A DNA stretch of 51,974 bases from a bacterium. Its GTDB lineage: Bacteria; Patescibacteriota; Minisyncoccia; Phycocordibacterales; SBAW01. The stretch lies in contig SBAW01000024.1 of the NCBI GenBank assembly GCA_005239955.1, positions 1-51,974 on the forward strand, read 5' to 3'. The notes below the pieces were generated by a model that saw only the letters and a list, made by a program, of their open reading frames with translations, was not told the origin of the DNA and did not search any database. This document shows, in pieces, positions 37,864 through 48,032 of this stretch; position 1 is the stretch's first letter; each line of letters opens with the position of its first letter. The position numbers were made by a program, and so were the translations under genes.

Positions 37864-38928
37864 CTACACGCCCGCCTTTCGGTGAGCAACCGCCTCTGCT
37901 TTCTCGCGCTGAATGTCACTCACAAACTCTTGAATGGCCGCTGCAATAGGAACAGAAAGTAAGATACCTAAAAAGCCGGCAACTTGGGCGCCAATAATAA
38001 GCGCGAGAATGACGAGAAGTGGCGGCACGCCGACGACTTTTTTAACGACCAGAGGGTAAATGAGGTGGTTCTCGAACTGTTGAATAATGAGATAGAAGCC
38101 AATGACGAGAAACCCGAGGCTGGTACCACCATCCACAAATCCGAGAATGACCGCCGGCACCGCAGCGATGATGGGTCCAAAGAGTGGGATAAGCTCCGCA
38201 ATTGCCGCAAGGACCGCCAGAAGGAGTGCGTAGCGAACTCCTAAGACCGTAAGGCCAAGGTAGGTGAGAACACCAATGATGAGTGCCAGGATGAGTTGCC
38301 CTTGCATCCACAAGCCAATTTTCTGCTGAGCCCGACGCCAAAGTCCCACCACGTATTCTTGATGCCGCACCGGCGTAATGACACGCAAAAAGTCATCAAT
38401 CCCTGTCTCTTGCATGGCGAAATAGAAGGAAAAGACGATGACAAGCACGAGCGAGAGAACACCGCCAAACACCCCCGACACGGTCTGAAGAAAACCACCG
38501 GAGAGGTTGGAGAGCGATGATTCAAGATTGCGAAGGATATCGGGAATCGAAATGTTCCCTCCAATTGCCCCCGCACCTTCAATGGCTTCTCGCGCGCTTT
38601 CTGGCACGTTGAAATTTTCGAGGAACTGCGGTACGAGGCTAAAGAAATTTGACGCTTCATTGAGAACCGGCGGAATGAAGAGGTAGAGAACGCCAAAAAT
38701 AGCACCAAAAACAATGACGTAGACAAGGAGGACTGCGAAAACACGCGGGACTCTATGTCCTACAAACCATTTCGCGCCCGGCTCAATAGCAGAGGCAATA
38801 ACAATAGCGGTGAGGAGAATGAGCACGAGGTCGCGAAGATAAAAGAGGAGCGCGACAAGAAGAACCAGCAAAATGACGTTGACTATTGTTCCGGAGCTTA
38901 TAGTGATCGTAAAATGCCTGTCGCTCAT
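37864..38928 (-). CDS. AI-2E family transporter (PerM/YdiK-like)
   Basis: Eight-TM pattern; LAAIAELIPLFGPIIAAVPAVILGF and QQFENHLIYPLVVKKVVGVPPLLVILALIIGAQVAGFLGILLSVPIAA. Confidence 0.92.
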   Translation of the reverse strand: MSDRHFTITISSGTIVNVILLVLLVALLFYLRDLVLILLTAIVIASAIEPGAKWFVGHRVPRVFAVLLVYVIVFGAIFGVLYLFIPPVLNEASNFFSLVPQFLENFNVPESAREAIEGAGAIGGNISIPDILRNLESSLSNLSGGFLQTVSGVFGGVLSLVLVIVFSFYFAMQETGIDDFLRVITPVRHQEYVVGLWRRAQQKIGLWMQGQLILALIIGVLTYLGLTVLGVRYALLLAVLAAIAELIPLFGPIIAAVPAVILGFVDGGTSLGFLVIGFYLIIQQFENHLIYPLVVKKVVGVPPLLVILALIIGAQVAGFLGILLSVPIAAAIQEFVSDIQREKAEAVAHRKAGV

Positions 38929-38937
38929 GTGGAGTTA

Positions 38938-39046
38938 GGTAAACATCCCAATCTGCTTTGTCGCCGCCTCCGGTCCTCCTTCACAATAGGCTCGCTATTG
39001 CTCAGTTCAGTCCTCGACCGCTTCGCGCATCTCATCGATGTTTTCC
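38938..39046 (-). promoter_or_regulatory. Candidate structured RNA element type 2, AI-2E transporter leader copy
   Basis: Minus sense closing stem GGAAAACATC/GATGTTTACC; GAGCAATAGCGAGCCTATTGTGA hairpin; upstream promoter TTGTGG-16-TACACT; transporter ATG 9 nt after the stem. Confidence 0.6.
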
Positions 39047-39092
39047 AAGCTCCAGTGTAGCATGGCCCTATTGCGCCACAACACAAGGCTCT

Positions 39093-40397
39093 TTAAGCTT
39101 TAAGTTTAGAGATGAGCTCACCAATGGCGACGCGCTCCTGCTCTCCTGAGTCGCGGTCGCGAACCGTCACCGTATTATTTTCGAGCGTATCGAAATCGAT
39201 CGTAATGCAATAGGGCGTACCGATCTCATCTTGGCGACGGTAGCGCTTCCCAATATTCCCGTTGTCATCCCATTCAATCTGCGGGATTTCTTTTTTAAGC
39301 ATTGCATATACCTCACGCGCTTTTTCGACAAGCTGTGGTTTGTTTTTAAGAAGCGGAAAGACCGCCGCTTTCACGGGTGCCAAATGTTTGGGGAGTTTAA
39401 GGTATGTGCGCTTCTCTCCCCCAAGCTCATCCTCGGTGTACGAGGAGAGGAGCACCGCAAGAAGAGTCCGACCAAGGCCAAACGTAGGTTCGATGACGTG
39501 CGGCCAGAAGCGGTCGCCGGTTTCTTCGTCGGTAAACTTTAGATCAACAGCACTGAACTCTTCGTGATTACGAAGGTCGTAGTCGGTGCGATAGGCAAGG
39601 CCGTAGAGTTCTTTGCGACCAAATGGCCAATCAAATTCAAAATCGACGGTGCGCAAACTATAGTGTGCGCGCTCACCATCAGGAACCTCAAGCTCATGGA
39701 CTTTCCCGCTATCTATGCCGACTTTGGTAATCCAGTCGTGCATTTGTCCTCTCCAGTATTCAAAAAGATCTTTCCACGCGGACGGTTTTACGAAATATTC
39801 AATCTCCATTTGCTCAAACTCACGCACACGGAAAAGAAAATCGCGCGGCGCAATTTCGTTACGAAACGCCTTTCCTATTTGTGCGGTTCCAAACGGGAGC
39901 TTGGGGTGGAATGAGTCGACTATATTTTTAAAATTCACAAACATACCGCCGGCTGTTTCGGGTCGAAGGTAGGTCACCGATGAGGAGTCCTCGGAAGCGC
40001 CAATCGATGTCTTAAACATCATATTGAACTGACCTGCCTCTCCGAGTTTTCCCCCACACTCAGGACATTTCGGCCCTTCCACATGGTCCGCGCGGAACCG
40101 TCGCTTGCACTTCGCACACTCGACCATGGGGTCGGCAAACCCACTCACATGCCCCGACGCTTCCCACGCTTTGGGGTTCATAAGAATCGCGGCGTCAACG
40201 CCGTACACATCTTCCCTATCTTCAACAAACATCCGCCACCACAAGCTCTTAATGTTGTTATTCAGCGCCACACCATAGGGTCCTAAATCCCAGGTGCCCG
40301 CGAGGCCGCCATAAATTTCCGAGCCTTGGTAGACAAAACCACGACGCTTCGTGAGCGCGATAAGTTTTTCCATAAGAGCCGAGTCGTGTGTTGTCAT
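39093..40397 (-). CDS. glyQS: Glycyl-tRNA synthetase (class II, dimeric type)
   Basis: RGFVYQGSEIYGGLAGTWDLGPYGVALNNNIK; VIEPTFGLGRTLLAVLLSSY. Confidence 0.95.
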   Translation of the reverse strand: MTTHDSALMEKLIALTKRRGFVYQGSEIYGGLAGTWDLGPYGVALNNNIKSLWWRMFVEDREDVYGVDAAILMNPKAWEASGHVSGFADPMVECAKCKRRFRADHVEGPKCPECGGKLGEAGQFNMMFKTSIGASEDSSSVTYLRPETAGGMFVNFKNIVDSFHPKLPFGTAQIGKAFRNEIAPRDFLFRVREFEQMEIEYFVKPSAWKDLFEYWRGQMHDWITKVGIDSGKVHELEVPDGERAHYSLRTVDFEFDWPFGRKELYGLAYRTDYDLRNHEEFSAVDLKFTDEETGDRFWPHVIEPTFGLGRTLLAVLLSSYTEDELGGEKRTYLKLPKHLAPVKAAVFPLLKNKPQLVEKAREVYAMLKKEIPQIEWDDNGNIGKRYRRQDEIGTPYCITIDFDTLENNTVTVRDRDSGEQERVAIGELISKLKA

Positions 40398-41827
40398 CGA
40401 CTCGACTGTACCAGAGAGTCGCCCATCTGCCCAATGATTGAGCCGTAAGCTTCGGAGAGCTGGCTCGCCCCCTCCCGCTCACCCATAAAGAGGATGAGTT
40501 TATCCCCGTCTCGAAAGCCAAGTACCACCGTCACAATCCCGTCGCCAAGCGTATAACCAAAACCAAAGGTGGGAAGACCGCCTCCGGAGGTAAAGACGCG
40601 CGGCTCGCTTACCGAGCCGTCCGGATTATCACTGAGGAGTGCGAGCGCAAAGGCGTTTGCGTAGGCCGAAAGGGAGAGGTCAAACGGCTCGATAATGGTG
40701 AGCGAGACGTTTTCCTGAAAGAGGTCGAGTGCGCTTTCAGGTGGCGCCGTGAAGGTAATCATGGTGCCGTCTTCGTTTTCTTCGATCTTCCACGAGGCCG
40801 GATATTGGAGCGCGACGTCCCACCGATCAATGGAGTGGGTAACAAAATCGCGCACATCAGGATCAGGTTGGTACGTTGCCTCATCGGTAACGCCAGCGAT
40901 AAAATCGCGAATGAACGACGTCGAGAGAATGAGACCGAGGTTCGAGCCGGAACCATCAAAGTCTGTCGTCGTCCACGTCGGTACACCAATAAGGCATCCT
41001 TGCTCCGCATCAATGGCGATGCCGCCGGAATTTCCTTGATTGATGGAGACCGATGATTTGACGACCTCTCCATTATCTCCTCTGAAACCAGAGACGACTC
41101 CCTCCGTAAAGGTAAGGCTGTTCCCCCCAACGCCAGGATACCCAAGCGCCACCAACTTATCCCCGAGCTGAAGTGCACTGCCGCTCTCGTGGCAAATATC
41201 TTTCCATTTTGGTCCCAAGTCGGCACCGAAACCGGCCTGTGCCGGTGGCCAGGGGTAATCAATACCTTGATCCGTTTGACGAGGTGCGGTGAGATATACT
41301 TCTGCGAAATCGATGCCCGATACCTTGGTGCCATTTACGACGGCAATTTTATTGTGATGGAGCGTCGCGGCGCCCGCAAAGTAGGCCGCATTATAGAAAC
41401 CACCATCATCGGGGTGCGGGAAGTAAATGTTACATCCATGGAATGCCCCATCGCTTCCCACAACCACATGCGCGTTGGTTTCCACAACACCGCCATCCTC
41501 ATTCCAATAGTAGATACCACTGCCATGCCCCGCCTCCTCTCCCCCCTCTTCATCCATGCACGCCACCATAACGACATTAGGCACATAGGCTTCCCGAATG
41601 TACTGAAGGACTTCCGCTTCGGTATATGTCGTAGGGCCACCGAGGAAATAGTAGGCGGCCGCACCTCCTCCGCCAACCACCAAAAGTGCTAAAATTCCCG
41701 AAATAATTTTCCAAACCCCGCCGCGCCGCGGCGGAGTGGGGAGCGGAGGAGAAGCAACGGGAGCGCTGCTATTTTGCAAAGGAGCGGGCGGTGGCGAAGG
41801 GGGCGGAGGAAGAGGATTTGCTTCCAT
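40394..41827 (-). CDS. Membrane-anchored trypsin-like serine protease
   Basis: Pro-rich cytoplasmic N-terminus, one TM helix, VETNAHVVVGSDG (His) and SSVSINQGNSGGIAID (Ser). Confidence 0.85.
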   Translation of the reverse strand: MEANPLPPPPSPPPAPLQNSSAPVASPPLPTPPRRGGVWKIISGILALLVVGGGGAAAYYFLGGPTTYTEAEVLQYIREAYVPNVVMVACMDEEGGEEAGHGSGIYYWNEDGGVVETNAHVVVGSDGAFHGCNIYFPHPDDGGFYNAAYFAGAATLHHNKIAVVNGTKVSGIDFAEVYLTAPRQTDQGIDYPWPPAQAGFGADLGPKWKDICHESGSALQLGDKLVALGYPGVGGNSLTFTEGVVSGFRGDNGEVVKSSVSINQGNSGGIAIDAEQGCLIGVPTWTTTDFDGSGSNLGLILSTSFIRDFIAGVTDEATYQPDPDVRDFVTHSIDRWDVALQYPASWKIEENEDGTMITFTAPPESALDLFQENVSLTIIEPFDLSLSAYANAFALALLSDNPDGSVSEPRVFTSGGGLPTFGFGYTLGDGIVTVVLGFRDGDKLILFMGEREGASQLSEAYGSIIGQMGDSLVQSSR

Positions 41828-41842
41828 GAAAGGCGAGGAATT

Positions 41843-43771
41843 TTATTGTACTACGGTTTCCTGGCCATTCTTAAACGACGGATCGTTATCAAGCCTTGTT
41901 GAAAGTGACGGAGCGCTATCCTCTACTTTCGTACTGGTAAAGCGATCGTCTCCCACTGCCTGTGCTGGTCCAATAAGATTTGGAATTTGATTGATCTGGC
42001 TCGTTGATGGCACGAGAACCACTTGGAATGCCGCTTCGCGGGCGGGCGAACCAAAACCAACTCCTGCTTTGAGGTCCCCAACATCCCAGACAATGGTGCC
42101 GCCTACTTCACTGAAGGTAATGCGCTCGCTTCCTGGCGACACGCGTCCACTCCACTGCATATAGGGTGGAAGTGCTGCGGACACTTTTACATTGGAGAGT
42201 GCATTACTTCCGTTCGCCAGGGACCAGACAATCGTATAGGTTGTTTGTTGTTCAACTTTAGGCGGCAGTGGCCCAGTGTTGCTAAAAGGTCCGGTGCTGT
42301 GAAGTGCTTTGGCAGAGAGGACGAGATCTGAGGCGACAACGACTTCCCGGCTGACGAACGAGCTCACTTCCTCCGGTACGTTATCTTCTCCGAGTCGCTG
42401 ACCTTTTACGCTTACCTCGAGAATCATTTTGGGATTACGGAGCGAACTTCCCCCTGACCCCACCGAAAGCGGTGCGAAGGTAAAGGACACGACTCCTTGC
42501 GCACCTGCGGCAACTGACATGAGGCTCGGGTCGCTCGTTTTATCCCACACGATGGTTGAATCTGCAGAGCGGTAGAATCCTCGCGAGACTGAAACACTTC
42601 TTTTATCAAGTGCTGACCCGGTAAGTTTCGCTTCGATCGCAACTTCCTGAATTTGATTAGGTAAGTTGTTGGTCCAGGTGATGTCCCCTCGCACGGTTTC
42701 GCCTCCCTCGGCCACCGTCGTCTTACCACTCTCACCATTGAGGGCTAAGGTAATGCCAATAAACGGGCGCTTCAGCACGATCGACTCAGTGGTTGTCAAA
42801 AAGGCAGTGCCAAGCGTTCGCACATCTTTCGGGTTTGCGGTACCAGCACTAAATCGAAAGATGCGCTCTTCGTTATCCTGCCCCTCGAGTCTCCCGGTAA
42901 TTTTTACGATGCGCTTGTCGCGTGGCTGTAAGGTCCCCAGCGCAAACACACTGTTTCCGTAGGAAGGTTGCGGGGTGGCAGTGGTAAAGGTAAATCCAAA
43001 TGGATATTCAAGCCGGAGCATCGCCGCTTCGATGGGTGCTGTGGCATTGCTTGCCACCGTGACGGAGATGACGGTGTCTTGGCCGGAGGTTAACTCTTCA
43101 ACGCTATCAACGGTAATGGATACAGGTGAAGTGCCAATGGTGATTTCATAGGCAGTGTCTTTTACAAAGATGGCATTTGACCCCTCAACGCGGTACTCCA
43201 GTTCAATAGCAATCGTGTGTGTACTCCCCGATTCACCAAACAGCACGGCTCGAACCGTTTTTTTAATTTCTTGTCCCGGCAAAATAGTGCCGATTGACTC
43301 GCGATGGCGCGGCAAAGGTACATTCACATCTTCAGCGCTTCTTGTGCCCTCGGGGTATTCAAGCAAAAGATCAGCGAGCTGGAGCGCTGCCGCATTATCA
43401 TTGCGGATACTAATTTCAAGAGAGAGTTCTTGCCCGCCATCAACGCTCGAGGGGCCATGTACTTCGAAGGCGACTTGAGAAGAAGAGACGATGTTTCTCC
43501 CACCAAAAAAAACAAAGAGTGCGACCGCAAGAGAGACCACAAAAAATGCCCCCGACAGAAGAAGGAGAAGTCCGGTATGAGAGCGTTTGCCGCGAGAAGG
43601 CGTCAGGAATGGATTGAGCGAGGTCTTCGGCCGCTCTCGATCTTCCCAGTGTTCCCGCGTCGACGAAGCGCCGGGGGATAGTGGCGCACGCGATGGCGGA
43701 ACTGCACTTGGTGTTCTGGAATAAAGCCCCTTCTTGAGGCGCTCTAAACTATGATTGTCTCCCGCATTCAT
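41843..43771 (-). CDS. Hypothetical surface protein with one TM helix and repeated Ig/DUF11-like domains
   Basis: Beta-rich repeats (VSNVKVSAALPPYMQWSG, TYTIVWSLANGSN) after an N-terminal TM segment. Confidence 0.75.
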   Translation of the reverse strand: MNAGDNHSLERLKKGLYSRTPSAVPPSRAPLSPGASSTREHWEDRERPKTSLNPFLTPSRGKRSHTGLLLLLSGAFFVVSLAVALFVFFGGRNIVSSSQVAFEVHGPSSVDGGQELSLEISIRNDNAAALQLADLLLEYPEGTRSAEDVNVPLPRHRESIGTILPGQEIKKTVRAVLFGESGSTHTIAIELEYRVEGSNAIFVKDTAYEITIGTSPVSITVDSVEELTSGQDTVISVTVASNATAPIEAAMLRLEYPFGFTFTTATPQPSYGNSVFALGTLQPRDKRIVKITGRLEGQDNEERIFRFSAGTANPKDVRTLGTAFLTTTESIVLKRPFIGITLALNGESGKTTVAEGGETVRGDITWTNNLPNQIQEVAIEAKLTGSALDKRSVSVSRGFYRSADSTIVWDKTSDPSLMSVAAGAQGVVSFTFAPLSVGSGGSSLRNPKMILEVSVKGQRLGEDNVPEEVSSFVSREVVVASDLVLSAKALHSTGPFSNTGPLPPKVEQQTTYTIVWSLANGSNALSNVKVSAALPPYMQWSGRVSPGSERITFSEVGGTIVWDVGDLKAGVGFGSPAREAAFQVVLVPSTSQINQIPNLIGPAQAVGDDRFTSTKVEDSAPSLSTRLDNDPSFKNGQETVVQ

Positions 43772-43807
43772 GGAATCTATGTATTCTACGACAAGAATAT
43801 GAAGGCC

Positions 43808-44389
43808 CTAGAGAGAGGATGCGTTGAGGGAATCATTAATCCGCGCAATCGCACTTTGCCGGATGGGCGAAACAGCCTCGAGAAGTTCGCGCGAGAGAGG
43901 CCGGTCGAGGTAGGACGCCAGCGGCTCTTCTCTTCCCAGGTAGCCAAGATGAAAGAGGATGCGAAGTACAATGACGCACTCCATGTTTTTCAATTCCTCG
44001 GTGGTCAAAGATGAGGTGGTTAAAAAAGAAAGTGAGTCAGAAAGGGTGGTAAAGAGAAGCGGCGCCGCCTCTTCTCCTTGAAGAAGCCGTCGGAGAAGAC
44101 GCGCCGCATTGCCGACAACCGCAAGGGTCGCCGGCGAGAGATTCTCCATACTTCTCTCGCTCTCCACTCCGACCAGTCGCCACTGCGCCTTCCCTCGAAC
44201 GAGTGAGACCATAACAAAGGTGCGCAGAAGGAGATGGTAGCGTAATTTTGATTTTTCGAGCCGTACACCACGCGCAAGTGCGCGGAGGCGTCCATGAGAC
44301 TCGGTAAAAAGATCAATGAGACGATTTGCTTCGCCGACCGATGTGCTTCCCAAAATAAAGGCCCGCGTTGTATAGAGATGCTCCGCCAT
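43808..44389 (-). CDS. recO: DNA repair protein RecO
   Basis: YTTRAFILGSTSVGEANRLIDLFTESHGRLRALARGVRLEKSKLRYHLL. Start set at MAEHL. Confidence 0.85.
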   Translation of the reverse strand: MAEHLYTTRAFILGSTSVGEANRLIDLFTESHGRLRALARGVRLEKSKLRYHLLLRTFVMVSLVRGKAQWRLVGVESERSMENLSPATLAVVGNAARLLRRLLQGEEAAPLLFTTLSDSLSFLTTSSLTTEELKNMECVIVLRILFHLGYLGREEPLASYLDRPLSRELLEAVSPIRQSAIARINDSLNASSL

Positions 44390-44391
44390 AC

Positions 44392-47300
44392 CTATTTTGA
44401 AATCGCGATCGAGACGCTCCCGCAAGAGAGCTCAATACTCTCTTCCCCCTTCCCTTCCGTAAGACTCCGGAGGCCTGCTGCCTTCTGGAGTTCATCTTTG
44501 TGGGCAAGTGCGAGAGCTGCGCCATCTCCTTCAACAAAAAGAGCGGGGCGATCGGTTGGGGTGAGTCCGGCGCGTTTACGCAGATCTTGAATCGCGCGAA
44601 TAAGTTCACGGAGGTCTCCTTCCTCCCGGAGCTTTGGAGTAAGGACCACATCGAGGAGGATTTCGTCCTTCTGTTTCTCATCTATACGAACCTCCTGGAC
44701 ATTCACCTCGTCCTTAAGGAGCATTCGATAGGCATCTTTAAGCGCGTATCGCAGCGTCAGCCGGGAGAGCGGTTGTCGGATTTTGATGCCAGCCGCACTC
44801 CTCGCCTCAAGCGCAAGCGATACGGCGTGTCGTGTTTTTTGCATCTCTTCAAGAACAACCGTATCCGGCGTTGACGCCTTTGGCCATGACGAGAGATGCA
44901 CACTTTCTTCCTTTCCTCCAACTCCTCGGTAAACCATTTCTGCAATAAAGGGGATAAGTGGCGCAGCAAGAACGGCAACGGTCTCAAGAACCTCTCGTTG
45001 TGTGGCAAGCGCGAGCGTTTTGTCGCGCGCATCATCTCCTTTGGTGCGCTCTCTCGAGCGACGCACGTACCAGGTGGAATAATCCTCAACAAAGGCACGC
45101 AGCGTCTTAACGGCGCGCGGCATATCGTAGGCATCAAATGCTGCGGTCAGGGTATTCGTCGTTTCATCAAGACGCGCAAAAATCCATCGATCAAGGACGT
45201 GGGTGCTCGTGCGCCCCAAAACCGTCGCGTCCTGTTCTTGTCGGTACAAATCGAAGAATTTATACGAGTTCCAGAGGATGCCAATAGTGCGATTGTGCGC
45301 CTCCCGCACGTCATCGTCACGAAAATTAAGGTCCTCTGCCTGCATAACGACACTCCCCAATAGATAGAGGCGCAGCGCATCAGCGCCGAATCGGTCCATC
45401 AACACAAGCGGATCGGTATAATTTCCTTTCGACTTACTCATTTTTGAACCATCCTGCGAAAGGATGGTGCCGGTCGAGACAACGGTTTTAAATGCGCGTG
45501 CATTGAAAAGAAGCACTCCCATGGCGTGCATGTAGTAAAACCAGGTGCGTGTTTGCGCGATGTACTCCGCAATAAAATCACCCGGGAATCGTTTACGCTT
45601 CTTTAGAAGTCCGCCGCGCGGATCAAAGTGTGGGAGAGGATGCCCAACATAATGCTCCGCCGCAAAAGGCATCGAGCCCGACTCAACCCAGCAGTCAACG
45701 ACTTCCGCAATGCGCGTCAGTGGCTCGCCCCCCTCATCTTCAAGCGGCAGTTCATCAATGTAGGGGCGATGGAGATCGAGGTCAAATTCTTCATTGTGTG
45801 GGTAGGGCGTAAATGACAGGACGCGGTATTCAGCGTTTTGAAGATATGCTTCTTGCTCGTGATAGGGTTTCTCTTTTGGTGCGAAGACGCTACAGGACTG
45901 ACACGCCGCAACCTGCTCGAGAATAAACCCGGGTTCCGCATGGGTCACCATAAGAATTTTTTTGTTGGCATACGTCGCATCAACCGCAAAGAGGAACGCT
46001 CCCATGCGACGACGAAGATCATTCATGGTCTCTGCGGCATCAATCTTTTTATGGAGGCGTTCAAAATAATTTGAGAAAAGCGCAATCCAATCGGCGCGTG
46101 ACTGCCCTGAATAGGCCCCAAACCCGACTTCTCGCAGTCGCGGATCAACGACAAGCGCGCTCTCGGAGAGTCCAAGCGTATGCCGAACCAATTCAGCAGT
46201 TTCTTTGGCACGTGGAAGCGGAGAGGAAATGATGAGATCAATCTTCTCGTCGCGAAGTGTAAGCGCTGACGCGCGCACTTGTTCCTTTCCTTTCGTGGTG
46301 AGGTGGTTGTCTGCCATCGTGCCGGAGTCAACGAGCGCTTCGACATTACTTTTCGCCTCTCCGTGTCGCATGACGATATAACGATTGCCGGAGGGCTTCA
46401 CGAGGGAGAGGAATTCCGCAACTGAACCGATAACCCGCAACGCGCCGTTTTTTGTTTTCCAAATAGGAAGGGGTGAGGCCCAGTAGCGGTTCCGAGAGAT
46501 CGTCCAGTCAGGCGCACTCTCCACAATATTCTTAAAACGCCCTTGTTTAAGATGCGCCGGCACCCACGTTACCTTCTCGTTTTCTGACAGCATGGCTCCT
46601 TTCACTTTTTGAATATTAAGAAACCACGATGTGACTGCGTTATAGATAAGGGGGGTCCCACAACGGTAGCAGTGAGGATAAGAGTGAGTATTCATTTCGC
46701 GCGCAAAAAGAAGCCCGCGCTTCTCAAGATCGGCAACAATGTCCTTTTCTACCTTCTTGATGTACTGCCCGCGCAAAAATGTCGGAGCGTTCTCGTTGTA
46801 ATTCGCTCCTGCGTCAAGGAGCTGTACCATCGGAAGATTTTCTTTCTGCCCGAGCGCAAAGTCATCTTCGCCGTACATAACGGCGGTATGGACAATCCCC
46901 GTTCCCTCTTCGGTTGAAACAAAATCCGCATCATATACTTTGTACGATGTGGCGGAGCGAAGCACGGGTATGTCAAAAAGTGGCTCGTATTCTATACCAA
47001 CCAAGTCTTTCCCAAGAACTTTTTTTTGAACCTCCATCCCTGCGGGAGTTAAGGCTTCGGCAGCAATGACCGTGCCTCTCCCGTCTATTCCAACTGCATA
47101 GCTCATATCAGATTTAACTGCCAGAGCGACGTTACCGGGAAGCGTCCACGGTGTCGTCGTCCACGCAAGCAGATAGGTATTTTCCGGAAGTCCGTGCTTT
47201 GAAGGATTGTTTGCTTTAAACTTCACCGTCACCGCTTCTTCGGTGAGGTCTTTGTAGGTGTGGTCCATCGCGATTTCCGCTTTCGCTAAGGGTGTCTCGC

Positions 47301-47850
47301 AGTGCGGGCAGTACATGAGGACCTTCCGTCCTTCATAGAGAAGCCCCTTCGTGTAGAGTTCTTTGAGGGCCCACCACACGCTCTCGATGTAGGAGGAGTC
47401 CATCGTTTTGTAGGAGTTTTCAAAATCCACAAAGCGGCCCACCCGATCGACATATTGCTTCCAGTCATCAACATACTGAAGAACCGAGAGACGGGCCTCA
47501 CGATTAAAGGTACCCACGCCAATCTTTTCGATATCTTTTTTTGTTTTGAGTCCTAACTTTTTTTCAATGAGGCTTTCAATGGGGAGCCCATGGCAGTCCC
47601 ACCCCCAGCGACGCGGTACACGATACCCCTGCATTGTTTTGTAGCGGGGCACCACATCTTTAATAATGAACGAAAGAAGATTGCCGACATGGGGGAGCCC
47701 TGTGGCGAACGGCGGCCCGTCGTAGAAGACAAATTCGCCTTTGGGCGCATCCTTTTTGAGTGACTTCTCGAAGATGTGATGTTTTTTCCAAAAGGAAACA
47801 ATGTCTTCTTCCCGCTTCGCCGTCTCTGATTTCTGTTGATTTTCGGCCAT
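44392..47850 (-). CDS. ileS: Isoleucyl-tRNA synthetase with inserted histidine-phosphatase domain
   Basis: GLPHVGNLLSFIIKDVVPRY and KMSKSKGNY; inserted RYIVMRHGEAKSN...SSPLPRAKETAELV...ILMVTHAEPG at about 45815-46390. Start set at MAENQ. Confidence 0.95.
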   Translation of the reverse strand: MAENQQKSETAKREEDIVSFWKKHHIFEKSLKKDAPKGEFVFYDGPPFATGLPHVGNLLSFIIKDVVPRYKTMQGYRVPRRWGWDCHGLPIESLIEKKLGLKTKKDIEKIGVGTFNREARLSVLQYVDDWKQYVDRVGRFVDFENSYKTMDSSYIESVWWALKELYTKGLLYEGRKVLMYCPHCETPLAKAEIAMDHTYKDLTEEAVTVKFKANNPSKHGLPENTYLLAWTTTPWTLPGNVALAVKSDMSYAVGIDGRGTVIAAEALTPAGMEVQKKVLGKDLVGIEYEPLFDIPVLRSATSYKVYDADFVSTEEGTGIVHTAVMYGEDDFALGQKENLPMVQLLDAGANYNENAPTFLRGQYIKKVEKDIVADLEKRGLLFAREMNTHSYPHCYRCGTPLIYNAVTSWFLNIQKVKGAMLSENEKVTWVPAHLKQGRFKNIVESAPDWTISRNRYWASPLPIWKTKNGALRVIGSVAEFLSLVKPSGNRYIVMRHGEAKSNVEALVDSGTMADNHLTTKGKEQVRASALTLRDEKIDLIISSPLPRAKETAELVRHTLGLSESALVVDPRLREVGFGAYSGQSRADWIALFSNYFERLHKKIDAAETMNDLRRRMGAFLFAVDATYANKKILMVTHAEPGFILEQVAACQSCSVFAPKEKPYHEQEAYLQNAEYRVLSFTPYPHNEEFDLDLHRPYIDELPLEDEGGEPLTRIAEVVDCWVESGSMPFAAEHYVGHPLPHFDPRGGLLKKRKRFPGDFIAEYIAQTRTWFYYMHAMGVLLFNARAFKTVVSTGTILSQDGSKMSKSKGNYTDPLVLMDRFGADALRLYLLGSVVMQAEDLNFRDDDVREAHNRTIGILWNSYKFFDLYRQEQDATVLGRTSTHVLDRWIFARLDETTNTLTAAFDAYDMPRAVKTLRAFVEDYSTWYVRRSRERTKGDDARDKTLALATQREVLETVAVLAAPLIPFIAEMVYRGVGGKEESVHLSSWPKASTPDTVVLEEMQKTRHAVSLALEARSAAGIKIRQPLSRLTLRYALKDAYRMLLKDEVNVQEVRIDEKQKDEILLDVVLTPKLREEGDLRELIRAIQDLRKRAGLTPTDRPALFVEGDGAALALAHKDELQKAAGLRSLTEGKGEESIELSCGSVSIAISK

Positions 47851-48032
47851 ATATTGGCCATATGGTATCACGAATACAGCGAAATTTATTAAAGGTACCC
47901 ATCTTTTTCTAAATTTCCCTAAACACACCAGTGAGGAGTTCTCCTTTGGAATCCTCGCACAGGCGAGTAGCCGAGCGGAGCGGCCAGTATCAAGTGGGAC
48001 GCGTGATTTCAAAGAAGAACTCCGAGCGCCTT

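Noticed and set aside
38938-39046. T-box riboswitch next to aminoacyl-tRNA synthetase genes
   Set aside because: No T-box core (TGG-containing bulge) or specifier stem with terminator seen; the element lies downstream of glyQS and upstream of a transporter.
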